Shown here piece after piece: positions 1-9,061 of a stretch of DNA of 64,000 bases. The stretch is taken from positions 117,930-181,929 of the forward strand of contig PNAA01000022.1 in NCBI GenBank assembly GCA_003169975.1. The letters are read 5' to 3'. Every line of letters starts with the position of its first letter. Position 1 is the stretch's first letter. The position numbers were made by a program, and so were the translations under genes. The notes beneath the pieces were generated by a model, which made no database searches, had not been told where the DNA came from, and worked only from the letters and a program-made list of their open reading frames with translations. This DNA comes from Spartobacteria bacterium (lineage in GTDB: Bacteria; Verrucomicrobiota; Verrucomicrobiia; Chthoniobacterales; UBA10450).

Positions 1-466
1 GCGGCGCGCCCTCGATCCGCAACGGCGCGGTTTCCTGTTCGCCCTCGGCTTCGATTTTTGCCCCCATCAGGCGGAGCGGCTCGAGGATCCGCGCCATCGG
101 GCGTTTCGAGAGCGAGCCATCGCCGACGAGCCGGCTCTTGAACGGCTGGCCGGCCAGCATGCCGGCCAGCAGCCGCATCGTGGTGCCGGAATTGCCGCAA
201 TTAATATCGCCTTGCGGGGCGGTTAGTTTCCGTTTTTTGCCGTGCACGATGAGCACTTCTGGCTCGGGTTGTTCGATCGTGATCCCGAGCGCGCGCATCG
301 CGACGACGGTATTCATGCAATCGGCGCTGCGCGAAAAGCCGCGAAGCACGCATGGGCCGTTGGCGAGCGACGCGATCAGGACGGCGCGATGCGAAATGCT
401 CTTGTCGCCCGAAACGGTGATCTCCGCCTCAATTCGCGGCGCGCGTTTTATGCGAAGGTCATCCAT
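1..466 (-). CDS. aroA: 3-phosphoshikimate 1-carboxyvinyltransferase (EPSP synthase), N-terminal part
   Basis: Transfers the enolpyruvyl group of PEP to shikimate-3-phosphate in the sixth step of chorismate (aromatic amino acid) synthesis, in the cytoplasm. Reading down from an ATG at 464-466, the protein shows GDKSISHRA near residue 20 (PEP/S3P-binding lysine and serines), then GNSGTTMRLLAG and GDGSLSKRPM, in the order of the family. Only about 155 of roughly 430 residues are inside the window; the rest lies beyond base 1. No strong Shine-Dalgarno is seen before the ATG. The next gene upstream is a lipoprotein on the same strand. Identification is secure; only completeness is limited. Confidence 0.93.
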   Translation of the reverse strand, partial: MDDLRIKRAPRIEAEITVSGDKSISHRAVLIASLANGPCVLRGFSRSADCMNTVVAMRALGITIEQPEPEVLIVHGKKRKLTAPQGDINCGNSGTTMRLLAGMLAGQPFKSRLVGDGSLSKRPMARILEPLRLMGAKIEAEGEQETAPLRIEGAP

Positions 467-608
467 GTTTTCGGGAAAAGGGCGCCGGTCGCGGGCTTAC
501 CGGCCAGCGTGGAGAAGAATCCCAAGTTGCGTGTAAATGTCCAGTGTGGCGGCGCGAGACGGCGCACCGCCGGTTCCGCGGAGGGTCCGACCCGGGAACC
601 TCGCCTCG

Positions 609-995
609 TCAGGGAACGAGGAAGATTTTTTGCGTGTAAGGATCGCGCACCTCGGAGCCGGGCGGGAAACCCCGCACGTCGACCAGGCCCGCGTCGGGCG
701 CGTAGGGGCTTTTGACAAAGCCGGGCTTGTCGGGCACCGGAATGCCGTAAGGGACGTCGCCCTTGGTCGGCTTGACCGGCGCGGCCGTGGCAGCCGTTTG
801 CGGAGGCGGCGGCGGGGTCGCAGTGACTTCCGGCGGCGGCGGCGTGCCTTGATTGAAGGGTTGCTGGGTCGGGTATTGCGTCTCGGGCGCTTGCTGATAG
901 GTGGTGGCGTGGGAACGACGCGGCGGCGGCTCCGGTTCAGAACAAGCGGCAACAAAAAGGGTCGTGAGGAGCGCGAGCGAGATCGATTTTTTCAT
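609..995 (-). CDS. small proline-rich lipoprotein, unknown function
   Basis: 128 residues. The N-terminus [18 protein letters not shown] is a lipoprotein signal peptide with a lipobox ending at Cys18, so the mature protein is probably lipid-anchored. Residues about 20-75 are a Pro/Thr/Gln-rich low-complexity tether with runs of PPPP. The last 50 residues contain a more ordered segment ([14 protein letters not shown], then [20 protein letters not shown]). This C-terminal piece resembles short periplasmic tails seen in verrucomicrobial proteins, but I cannot name a family. It sits just upstream of aroA on the same strand. Function unknown. Confidence 0.75.
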   Translation of the reverse strand: MKKSISLALLTTLFVAACSEPEPPPRRSHATTYQQAPETQYPTQQPFNQGTPPPPEVTATPPPPPQTAATAAPVKPTKGDVPYGIPVPDKPGFVKSPYAPDAGLVDVRGFPPGSEVRDPYTQKIFLVP

Positions 996-1140
996 ACGGG
1001 TTTTGCCTTGGGCGATGTGACCAGTTTGTAGTGCATTCGGTCGCGAGTGACAAAGAATATTTGCAGCGGATCACGCGGCCCATCCGTTTCCGGACAAAAA
1101 TACAAATTCACGAGCGCTGCTTTTCGAATCAGAAAGGGAA

Positions 1141-2301
1141 ATGGAGAGGCGCGAAGAAGTCATTCTGGTCATTGACGATGATCGTGGGAGTCGGCGGATG
1201 TTGCTGCGGGCGCTGGGCGAAGCCGGCTATGCATGTCGCGAATCGGCCAGTGGGGTCGAGGCGCTGGCGATGCTCCACGCGGAAGCGCCGTCGCTGCTCC
1301 TGCTCGATTTTGATATGCCGGAGCTGAACGGCGCGGAAGTGCTTTCCCGCCTCCGCGGGGATGCCGACCCGGCGATCGCGCAATTGCCGGCAATCATGCT
1401 CACCGGCTACGGCGGGAGGGCAACCGAAGTGCTTTGTCTGGAAGCGGGCGCGAATGATTTCGTCACCAAGCCGATCAACCTCCCGGTCCTGCGGGCGCGG
1501 ATCGACACGCAGTTGCGGCTGCAATCGCTCCGCCGGCAGTTGCAGCAGCAGAACGATGAACTGGAAGCGTGGCGCAAAGATCTGGAGCGCGACCTGGCAG
1601 CGGCCCGTCTCACCCAGCGATCGCTAATTCCGCAGAAACCGCCGCTCCTGCCCGGTTGGGAAGTGGCCGCGGTCTATCGCCCGGTCATTCAGGTCGGTGG
1701 CGATATCTACGGCTGGCTGCGGATGACCGATGGCCGCACGCTCTTCTGGATCGCCGATGCGACCGGCCATGGGGCGGCGGCGGCCTTGCTCACCACCCTC
1801 GCGAAGTTGCTTTTCCACCACGGCAGCGTGGAGCACGCGCGCCCGGCGGAAATCATGGAGGCGGTGAACAACGACTTCCGCAGTATTTTCGGCGCGCGCT
1901 CATTCATGACGGCGATGTGCGTCGCGCTCGAGGCGCAGACGGGGTGCGCGAGTGTCGTCGGAGCGGGCCATCCGCCGCTCATTGTTGCGCGCCGCACGGG
2001 GCCGGCCGAACTGGTCACTTCGGTCGCGCCCCCGTTAGGCTTGCTTGAGAAATCGCACTTTGAGGAAACGACCATCGCCTTGCAACCGGGCGACGGATTC
2101 CTTCTCTACACCGATGGACTTTACGGCGCATCAAAGGTGGAAGCCGAGCGCTGGACGCCCACGCGTTTGCAGGCGCTGATGACCGGCGATCAATCGAGCG
2201 CGCAGGCTTTGCTCGGGCATTTGCTCGAGCGGGCTGCGCCGGACAAGGGCGAGCAACTGGCCGACGATCTGGCGGCGTTGGTCGTGCGGCGCGGGTCCTA
2301 A
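1141..2301 (+). CDS. response regulator with SpoIIE/PP2C-type phosphatase output
   Basis: 386 residues, RsbU/RsbP-like. Residues about 8-125 form a receiver domain: acidic pair DDD near residue 12, phospho-acceptor Asp in LLLLDFDMPELNG, and the conserved Lys in VTKPINLP. A coiled-coil linker (about 125-165, Gln/Leu/Arg-rich) leads to a PP2C-like SpoIIE domain with GGDIYGW and ADATGHGAAAALL, the metal-binding region. Such proteins dephosphorylate anti-sigma-factor antagonists in partner-switching cascades, so the target is probably an STAS-domain protein elsewhere. Start: ATG preceded by a GAAAGGGAA Shine-Dalgarno-like stretch. It stands alone, with no visible anti-sigma partner nearby. Confidence 0.9.
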   Translation: MERREEVILVIDDDRGSRRMLLRALGEAGYACRESASGVEALAMLHAEAPSLLLLDFDMPELNGAEVLSRLRGDADPAIAQLPAIMLTGYGGRATEVLCLEAGANDFVTKPINLPVLRARIDTQLRLQSLRRQLQQQNDELEAWRKDLERDLAAARLTQRSLIPQKPPLLPGWEVAAVYRPVIQVGGDIYGWLRMTDGRTLFWIADATGHGAAAALLTTLAKLLFHHGSVEHARPAEIMEAVNNDFRSIFGARSFMTAMCVALEAQTGCASVVGAGHPPLIVARRTGPAELVTSVAPPLGLLEKSHFEETTIALQPGDGFLLYTDGLYGASKVEAERWTPTRLQALMTGDQSSAQALLGHLLERAAPDKGEQLADDLAALVVRRGS

Positions 2302-2373
2302 ACCCGCAATATTTTTTTTCGCCGGAGTAAAATTAGTATTGCTCTCGTGCAGCCCAACGATTAATCAGCCTCT

Positions 2374-2664
2374 ATGCCCAAATCCACAGCCAAAAAAACA
2401 CCCTCGAAACGCAAACCCAACGCAGCTTTTATGAAGCCCGTTCAGCCGGATGAAAAACTCTCCGCGATCGTTGGCTCAAAGCCGCTCCCACGCTCCGAAC
2501 TGACCAAGAAGCTCTGGGATTACATCAAGAAGAACGGCCTGCAGGACAAAAAGAAAAGGACGCAGATCAACGCCGATGACGCGATGCGTCCGGTCTTCAA
2601 CGGTAAGAGCCAGGTGAGCATGTTTGAGATGACCAAGCTCGTCTCCGGTCACCTCAAAGGCTAA
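2374..2664 (+). CDS. SWIB/MDM2 domain protein
   Basis: 96 residues. A basic Lys/Thr/Pro-rich N-terminus of about 25 residues precedes one SWIB domain (PLPRSELTKKLWDYIKKNGL, then INADDAMRPVF and MFEMTKLVSGHL). The domain is named from eukaryotic chromatin-remodelling SWI/SNF subunits. Free-standing bacterial SWIB proteins are typical of Chlamydiae and Verrucomicrobia and are thought to act on DNA or chromatin-like nucleoid. The basic tail fits nucleic-acid binding, but the target is unknown. Two copies of the GCCTAACG motif follow immediately after the stop, then a 13-bp hairpin. Confidence 0.9.
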   Translation: MPKSTAKKTPSKRKPNAAFMKPVQPDEKLSAIVGSKPLPRSELTKKLWDYIKKNGLQDKKKRTQINADDAMRPVFNGKSQVSMFEMTKLVSGHLKG

Positions 2665-2718
2665 TCGCCTAACGAATCCGTTCGGCCTAACGGCTGAATC
2701 GGAGGGGCAATATTTGGT

Positions 2719-2748
2719 CGCCCGCGAGCAGTGCCCTGCTCGCGGGCG
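2719..2748. repeat. perfect 13-bp inverted repeat with 4-base loop
   Basis: Arms 2719-2731 and 2736-2748 (CGCCCGCGAGCAG and its complement) with loop TGCC. It lies between the SWIB gene and the thioredoxin-like gene. There is no T-run on either side, so it resembles an intergenic REP-type palindrome more than an intrinsic terminator. Confidence 0.7.
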
Positions 2749-2828
2749 CTCCCCCGTCCCCCGGAGAAACTCGCCTGGACGCATCGCTTCGTCTTGCGGA
2801 GAGGCTTCTCCACGGCGAATGGTTATAG

Positions 2829-3275
2829 GTGAAAACCATCCGGGTCGCTCTCCTCGCCGGGGCGCTTTGCGCCTTCGGGCTCGGCACCGCCCGAGCGGAA
2901 GTGAACTGGTTTTCCGATTTCGCCAAGGCCCAGGAGGAGGCGAAGGCCGGCCACAAGCTGCTCCTGCTCGACTTCACCGGTTCGGACTGGTGCATCTGGT
3001 GTTTGAAACTGCACCGGGAGGTTTTCTCCAAAACGGAATTTGAGGAATACGCGCGGAAAAATCTCGTCCTGATGACGGTGGACTTCCCGCACGCCAAGCC
3101 GTTGAGCCGTGAGGTGCGGAAACAGAATTATGAACTCGCGCAGCGTTATCAGGTGGAGGGGTTCCCGACGATCGTGATCCTGAGCGGCGATGGTCGGCCG
3201 GTCGGCCTGCTCGGTTACGTGCCGGGAGGGCCGGAGGCCTTCATCAACGAACTGAAGAAGCTGCCGAAGAGTTAG
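2829..3275 (+). CDS. periplasmic thioredoxin-like protein
   Basis: 148 residues with a GTG start. Residues 1-23 are a signal peptide ending in ARA, so the mature protein is periplasmic. The thioredoxin fold shows the redox motif WCIWC (as in DsbD C-terminal or thiol-disulfide isomerase-like proteins) after LLLDFTGSD, and the cis-proline segment EGFPTIVIL. Probably reduces or oxidises disulfides of envelope proteins; the partner cannot be told. A GCCTAACG motif copy follows the stop codon by a few bases. It is convergent with the histidine kinase gene. Confidence 0.85.
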   Translation: MKTIRVALLAGALCAFGLGTARAEVNWFSDFAKAQEEAKAGHKLLLLDFTGSDWCIWCLKLHREVFSKTEFEEYARKNLVLMTVDFPHAKPLSREVRKQNYELAQRYQVEGFPTIVILSGDGRPVGLLGYVPGGPEAFINELKKLPKS

Positions 3276-3296
3276 TTGGCCTAACGAATCGTCCGA

Positions 3297-5179
3297 TCAG
3301 GTCCGCTCCACGCTGTCCAGCGCTTTTCCAAGGGCATCCGCCAGCTCGCGGCGGGTGAATGGCTTGGGCAACGCCCAGCGGAATCCGTAGGAAAGAAATT
3401 GCGAGAGCGCCGCTTCGTCGGAATAACCGCTGCAGATGATCGCATTGACCTCCGGGTCGATACTCCGCAGGCGCTCAATCGTTTCCACGCCGCCCAGGCC
3501 GCCCCGGACCGTGGCGTCGAGGATGACCGCCCGAAAATACTCGCCTTTGCGCAGGGCGCGCTCGTAGATCCGGACCGCTTCCGAGCCGTCGGGCACCGCG
3601 GTCACTTCGTAACCCATGGTTGCGAGGTCAGTTCCCGGATGGCCGATTCATCATCCATGACCAGGATGCGTTCGGGATTGCGCTGGAATGAACGATCGTT
3701 AGGCTGGAGCGGATCGCTCACCACCTTGCCGCTCGCCGCCGGGAGGTAAAACGCAAAAGTGGCGCCGGCCGGCGAGTTGCTTTCGAGGTGGAGGTAGCCG
3801 CCGTGTTTTTTGATGATCGAATAGCTGATCGACAAACCGAGGCCGCTCGAGGAAGGCTTGGTCGTGAAATAAGGATCGAAAATTTTTGCGGCCAGATCGG
3901 CCGGAACCCCGGGACCGTGGTCCGCGATGGCGATTTTGATGTAGCGACCGGCTTCCAGGGGCAATCCACTTTTATGGTCGATCTGCACATTCTCGGCCCA
4001 AACGTTGACCGAGCCGCCGTTGGGCATGGCTTCGCGCGCATTGATCATCAAGGCGTTGATGACTTGTTCCACCTGACCGGCGTCGATTTCCGCCTTGCCG
4101 AGGTGATCTTCGATCTCGATCGCGGCGCGCAGATTGGATCCGTGCAAGGAAAATTCCGCCGCGTGCTGCAATAATTCCGAGACCGAGGCGACTTTTTTCA
4201 GAGGTGCGCCGCCTTTGGAAAAGGTGAGCAACTGGCTGGAAAGGCGAGCCGCATGTTGGGCCGCTTGTCCCGCCTTGGCGAGGAAGGAGAGGAGGTTGCC
4301 ACTCTGGGCCGGGGCGTCGAGTTGGGCGAGCCCGATGTTGCCCGAGATGACGGTGAGAATGTTGTTCAAGTCGTGCGCGATGCCGCCGGCGAGCGTGCCT
4401 AACGACTCGAGCTTGCTCGTGGTCAGCCGCTCGTCGTCCGCCCGCCTGCGCTCGGTGATATCGCGGAAAAAGACGGAGATCCCGCCGCCGCTCGGATACG
4501 AATGCACCTCGAACCAGATCTTCCCTTTACTGTCGAGCGCTTCAAACTCGATCGCCTTCTGCTCGCTCATCACCTTCCGATAATTCAGCTCGAAGATCGT
4601 GCCGGTGAGGCTCGGAAACTTGGCCCAGATGTTCTGCCCGATGAGCGACTCGCGTCCGGCCTCGAGCATGACCTCCGCTTCCGCGTTGAGGTGGGTGAAG
4701 TTCCAATTCGTATCGAGCGCGAAGAAACCGTCGCTCGTTTTCTCCAGAATATCACTCATGCGCCGGGCTGATTCCTGGAGCGCGACCCGGGCTTGATTGC
4801 GTTCCTCCAGCTCGTGGATATGGCGCTCCGCGACGGAGAGTCGCACGCCCAAGCGGCGGGCATCGAGTGGTTTCGTGAGATAGTCGTTCGCGCCCGCGGC
4901 GAGCGCCTGTTCGAGATCGTCGGTGTCGGAACGCCCGGTCACGAGCAGGATGTACATCTCGTCGCCGTTAGGCCGCGCCCGCAAGTTTCGGCAAAGCTCG
5001 ACGCCGCTCTTGCCGGGCAACATCCAATCCAAAATCAAAAACGGGAAATTCCCTTTCGCGAACTCCAGTTCCGCTTCCTCCGCGCTGGCACAAGTGACTA
5101 CTTCGTGCCCGCGGGCTTCGATCAGCCGGCGCAAATTGCGCCGGCTGTCGGGATGGTCCTCAATTAGAAGAATTCTCAT
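3297..5179 (-). pseudogene. hybrid sensor histidine kinase (REC-PAS-HisKA-HATPase-REC), frameshifted in the last REC domain
   Basis: Start chosen at ATG 5179 (MRILLIEDHPDS). Order: receiver domain (about 1-120, Asp in LILDWMLPGKSG, Lys in LTKPL); short coiled coil; PAS domain (about 150-260); HisKA with H-box GGIAHDLNNILTV; HATPase with N-box (ALMINAREAM), G1 (ADHGPGVP) and G2 (SSGLGLSIS). A second receiver begins with RILVMDDESAIREL but hits a stop at 3602. The rest of that receiver (MGYEVTAVPDG, Asp in VILDATVRGG, Lys in PKPF) continues in another frame from about 3617 to 3297. One missing or extra base near 3615-3630 explains this. Either a real lesion that uncouples the phosphorelay or an assembly error. 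No cognate partner is adjacent. Confidence 0.85.
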
Positions 5180-5411
5180 GGCAAGTATAAAATTTTCTTG
5201 CTCCCCGGACCTCTCATGCGGCCCCAGGGCGCGCGTCGGATCGAGAGAGTGGCTCGCCTGCAACCTCGTTATGAGCAGGATGACTGCCAAGGCCGCGGCA
5301 AGTATTGTCGAAGATAACCCTCCCGGGCGGTGGTTTCATCTAGTACCGCCAGGAGGCCCGTTCCCTTGCGTTGATTTGCTGGTCTGGTAGATACAGCGCA
5401 AATCTTTATTT

Positions 5412-6281
5412 GTGAAATTGCCGTCCATCATCCGGAGCCCTTTTCTGGCTACAGCCCTCTCGCTCTTCCTCGGCCTCGCCGAGTCGCCCGCTGCGCCAAA
5501 TTCGCCTACGCTTGAGAACGAGAGGGCTGTTGGCCCGGCTGGGACCGTAGCGGCAACGCCCGCATTGAGTTACAGCGCCGTGCATGTGGATGGGCCCTTC
5601 ATCGCGATGACGTTTGACGACGGCCCGAGCGCAAAGCTCACTCCTGAATTGCTCGACATCCTCGCTCAGCATCACATTCACGCGACTTTTTTCGTTATCG
5701 GCAAAAATGTGGTCGACCACCCCGAAATCTTGCAGCGCGCCGTGCGCGAGGGGCATGAGATTGGCAATCACAGCTGGTCACACCCCGCTTTTGGCAAGAT
5801 GCGGGATGAAAGCGTGCGGGCTGAGTTGCAAAAAACCGACGACGCAATCCGGGCCGCGATCGGCACCCGGCCCGTCCTGATGCGACCACCCTACGGCTCG
5901 ATCACCGCGCGGCAGAAGCACTGGATCAATGCGGAGTTTGGTTATCGCATCATTCTTTGGGACGTTGATCCGCTCGACTGGAAACGACCGGGTCCGACGG
6001 TGGTCACGAGTCGCATCGTTAGGGAAACACGGCCCGGGTCGATCATTCTTTCCCATGATATCCATCCGGGCACGATCAAGGCGATGCCGGTCGCGTTCGA
6101 TCAGCTCCAGGCGAAAGGGTTCAAATTCGTCACGGTATCCGAGTTGATTGCGATGGGGAAACCGATGGCGTCGAAACAAGCCGGCGAAGAGGGTGCGCCG
6201 CCCAGCCCTTCCCCGGGCGGCAGTCCGGCGGCGACCCCCGCTCCGGTTGCCGCACCCACCGCTGGCCTAACGACTCCGTAG
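5412..6281 (+). CDS. secreted polysaccharide deacetylase (NodB homology domain)
   Basis: 289 residues with a GTG start. The signal peptide runs to about residue 27. The carbohydrate esterase family 4 motifs are all present: MTFDDGPS (catalytic base and metal Asp), HEIGNHSWSHP (metal His pair), RPPYGS, LWDVDPLDW and ILSHDIHPG (catalytic His). It removes N- or O-acetyl groups from peptidoglycan, chitin-like or exopolysaccharide glycans outside the membrane. The last 40 residues are a Pro/Ala/Gly-rich tail ending within a GCCTAACG motif. It is followed after 9 bases by a dynamin-like GTPase on the same strand, so the two may be co-transcribed. Confidence 0.92.
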   Translation: MKLPSIIRSPFLATALSLFLGLAESPAAPNSPTLENERAVGPAGTVAATPALSYSAVHVDGPFIAMTFDDGPSAKLTPELLDILAQHHIHATFFVIGKNVVDHPEILQRAVREGHEIGNHSWSHPAFGKMRDESVRAELQKTDDAIRAAIGTRPVLMRPPYGSITARQKHWINAEFGYRIILWDVDPLDWKRPGPTVVTSRIVRETRPGSIILSHDIHPGTIKAMPVAFDQLQAKGFKFVTVSELIAMGKPMASKQAGEEGAPPSPSPGGSPAATPAPVAAPTAGLTTP

Positions 6282-6290
6282 AGCGCCGGC

Positions 6291-8018
6291 ATGGTCGCCG
6301 ACCTTTATCTCCAGTTTCGCAGCCGCACGGAAGCGGCCCTCTCCGGATTGCTCAAGCTGGCGGCCGACATGCAGCGCGATCCGGCCATGCTCGATACGCT
6401 GCAGAACATGCTCAAAGACATCCGCGAGCCTCTGCTTTTCGTCGTCGTTGGGGAAGTCAAAGCGGGCAAATCATCACTGCTCAACGCGCTCTTCGGCCAG
6501 GAATTCTGCAAGGTCGACGTGCTGCCCGCGACCGACCGCATCTACATCTTCAAGCACGGGCCGTGCGAGCAAAGCGTCGATGTCTCCGCGCAAGTAACGG
6601 AGCGTTATCAGCCGATCGCATTTCTCGAGGACTTCAACATCGTCGATACGCCGGGCACGAACACGATGGTGGCCGAGCACCAGACGATCACGGAAAATTT
6701 CATCCCCCGCGCCGACCTCGTCCTGTTCGTTTTTTCGGTGGTCAATCCATGGGGCGCCTCGGCCTGGGAGTTGCTTCGGTTCGTCAACCAAAAATGGCTC
6801 AAGAACATCGTCTTCGTTTTGCAGCAGGCCGATCTGCGCGACCCGCGCGAGGTCGATGTGATCGAGCAGCATCTGCGGGAAACCGCCAACCAAAAACTCG
6901 GCTTCGCGCCTTCAACCTTCGCGGTTTCCGCGCGGAAAGCGTTCCTCGCCCGCACTTCCGGGGTCGATAAAGAACGACTCTGGGAGGAAAGCCGCTTCGG
7001 TCCCCTGGAAAAGCACATCAACCTGATGGTCGATGCATCGAAACACGGCCTGCCCAAGTTGATCACCACCTGCCAGACCGCGACCGTCATCCTTAGCGAC
7101 AGCGCCATGAGGGTGCGCGCCATTCTCGAGACGATCGTGCGCGACGAAACTCAGCTTGGCCGCCTGGACGGAATTCTCGAGACGCGGAAAGAGCAGACTC
7201 TGCGACAGGTGGGCGGCTTCCTCCGCGGGATCGAGCAGGCGTGCCGTCGCTGTGAAACCGAAGGGCAGGATTTGCTCGAGCACAATCTCTCCTTCTGGCG
7301 CACCTGGCGGCTCGTTTTCGGCAAGGCGCAGTGGCAGGAAAAATTTCAGGTCGACCTCGAAAACAAGATGCGGGAGCTGATTCAACCGCAGGTCGAGAAC
7401 GCGCTGCAACTCCTCGAGACCGATCTGCGCAGCCTCTGGCCGCAGTTACAGGACACGATGGAGAATCAGTTCAAGGGCGACGCGCGCGTGCAGCTCAGCC
7501 AGACGATCCCGGATTTCGTCCGACAGCGGCGCGAGCTCTTACAATCGATCGAGCTCACGCTTGTGGAACGGATCGCCGGTCGCGCCATGGAAGCGCAGCT
7601 CGAGCGCATGTTCCGCGAAACGGCCAACTGGTTGCGCGTGCCCGCCGGGGTCGCCGCCGCGGGCGGCATCGTTACCCTGATTGCGGCGATGAGCAGCGCC
7701 GCGGTCGCCGATGTGACGGGGATTGTGGCGGCGTCGGCCTTCGTCGCCGGGACTTTCATGGCGTTCGGACGGCGCCGCAAAATTCTCTCCGAATATCACC
7801 GGCAAATGGAATCAAAACGCGAGGAGTTGATCGCCGCGATCGAGCAACAACTGCAGCATGCGATCGATCTTTTTTACGCGGAGATCGGTTCGGCTTTTCA
7901 ACCGCTCCGCGCTTTTTGCGCAGCTGAACGAAAACGCTACGACCCGCTCCTGAATCGCGTGCGGGAAATCGAGCAGAGCCTCGCGGAATTAATCGCCGAC
8001 CTGGGGCGGAGCAGATAG
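6291..8018 (+). CDS. dynamin-like GTPase (bacterial dynamin-like protein)
   Basis: 575 residues. Residues about 35-240 form the GTPase domain: P-loop GEVKAGKSSLLNAL, switch-I threonine around LPATDR, DTPGTNTMV (G3) and VLQQADLRD (G4-like). A helical stalk follows (about 270-440). Two hydrophobic segments at about 455-500 (VAAAGGIVTLIAAMSSAAV and VAASAFVAGTFMAF) are probably the membrane paddle. A C-terminal coiled coil closes the molecule. Bacterial relatives remodel, fuse or protect membranes. Neighbours give no firm hint beyond the upstream envelope deacetylase. Family assignment is strong; substrate membrane unknown. Confidence 0.88.
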   Translation: MVADLYLQFRSRTEAALSGLLKLAADMQRDPAMLDTLQNMLKDIREPLLFVVVGEVKAGKSSLLNALFGQEFCKVDVLPATDRIYIFKHGPCEQSVDVSAQVTERYQPIAFLEDFNIVDTPGTNTMVAEHQTITENFIPRADLVLFVFSVVNPWGASAWELLRFVNQKWLKNIVFVLQQADLRDPREVDVIEQHLRETANQKLGFAPSTFAVSARKAFLARTSGVDKERLWEESRFGPLEKHINLMVDASKHGLPKLITTCQTATVILSDSAMRVRAILETIVRDETQLGRLDGILETRKEQTLRQVGGFLRGIEQACRRCETEGQDLLEHNLSFWRTWRLVFGKAQWQEKFQVDLENKMRELIQPQVENALQLLETDLRSLWPQLQDTMENQFKGDARVQLSQTIPDFVRQRRELLQSIELTLVERIAGRAMEAQLERMFRETANWLRVPAGVAAAGGIVTLIAAMSSAAVADVTGIVAASAFVAGTFMAFGRRRKILSEYHRQMESKREELIAAIEQQLQHAIDLFYAEIGSAFQPLRAFCAAERKRYDPLLNRVREIEQSLAELIADLGRSR

Positions 8019-8043
8019 AACGGGTGCGGACCGAACCTCCGTC

Positions 8044-8115
8044 GTAGCCGGGGTCGGAGACCCCGGTCTTTGGTTCGAGAGCGTGGCGCCGGCCGGGGTC
8101 ACCGGCCCCGGCTAC
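8044..8115. repeat. intergenic palindromic repeat with GTAGCCGGGG ends
   Basis: Outer arms GTAGCCGGGG (8044-8053) and CCCCGGCTAC (8106-8115), with nested GC-rich palindromes inside. The same outer arms recur at 20659-20753 and one arm at 28152, so this is a dispersed REP-like family. It lies between convergent genes and could act as a bidirectional transcription stop. Confidence 0.75.
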
Positions 8116-8131
8116 AAGAAGCGCGCCTGCG

Positions 8132-8983
8132 CTACTTCTTGGCTTTTGTTTTGGTCGAGTATTGCTCGGCCAGGCGCTGCTCGGTCTGCCGGCGGGCGAT
8201 GACGAAGTTGTTGTTGTCGCCGTAGTTCCGCCACGGACCGGGCGGCACGTCGCGCACCTCCACGAATTGCCAATCGGTTAACGACGTCGGCCCGAGGCCG
8301 AGATAATCGCGCACCGCCGGAGAGACATCCAGCCCGGCGCCATGGTTCAGATTCATCCTGGGCCGCTCGTTCCGGAAAACATACTGGTAATGGTCGGTCC
8401 GGAACGGCCCGCAATCCTCCCATTGTGCGTAGCAGACCCGGTTGCCGCGGCGGATCGCAATCCACCGATCTTTGCAGACCGAATGGCCCTGTTGCACGAA
8501 GGCCTGCCGGAACCACGGCACGACGAGCGGCGCTTCCGGTTTGAACTGCCCGTGGGTGACATCGTTATAGGGCAGCGCGCAGTAAAACGGGTTCTGCCGC
8601 GGAACGAAACTGATCGGAATGTAATCGTGCCGGCGCGACGGTTCGGGGTTATCGTAGCCGCCATAGTTGCGAGCCCAATCCGCGTCCCATGAGCTCTTGT
8701 GATTTGGCACCGGGTTATTCGCGGTCGGCATCTCGCCGATCCAGAAAATGGTTGTGACGATGTCGGTCTTCCACGGGTAGCGGGAGGAGGAGAAGCGCGA
8801 GGTCGTCGGGACGAAAACCTGCGGCTCGACCTTGAGGAGCGCCTGGGCGCGCAATTTCATCGCGTATTTAGCGAAATCCGCGCTGCCTTCGTAAGGCGAC
8901 TGCGCCCACGCAACCGTCGCGGTCGCCGGGCCACAAGCGGCGAGCGCCATCAGCATGAAAATTCGTTTCGCCAGCATCGCCAC
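8132..8983 (-). CDS. secreted protein with double-psi-barrel-like core, function unknown
   Basis: 283 residues. The signal peptide (about 1-27) ends in VAWAQ. The mature part has many aromatic residues and four cysteines. The segment CYAQWEDCGPFRTDHYQYVF followed by LDVSPAVRDYLGL recalls the double-psi beta barrel of RlpA/expansin-like envelope proteins, where a WxDxGP turn and a downstream Asp are conserved. I give that only as a likely fold. The C-terminus is Lys-rich. Flanked by nadB (same strand) and the palindromic repeat; no operon evidence. Confidence 0.7.
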   Translation of the reverse strand: MAMLAKRIFMLMALAACGPATATVAWAQSPYEGSADFAKYAMKLRAQALLKVEPQVFVPTTSRFSSSRYPWKTDIVTTIFWIGEMPTANNPVPNHKSSWDADWARNYGGYDNPEPSRRHDYIPISFVPRQNPFYCALPYNDVTHGQFKPEAPLVVPWFRQAFVQQGHSVCKDRWIAIRRGNRVCYAQWEDCGPFRTDHYQYVFRNERPRMNLNHGAGLDVSPAVRDYLGLGPTSLTDWQFVEVRDVPPGPWRNYGDNNNFVIARRQTEQRLAEQYSTKTKAKK

Positions 8984-9061
8984 TTTTTCTTCTAGTCAGA
9001 TCGACCGCACAGGCAAGCCCGTTTCATCATCCCTTTTTAGCACAAACCATTCCAAAAACGC

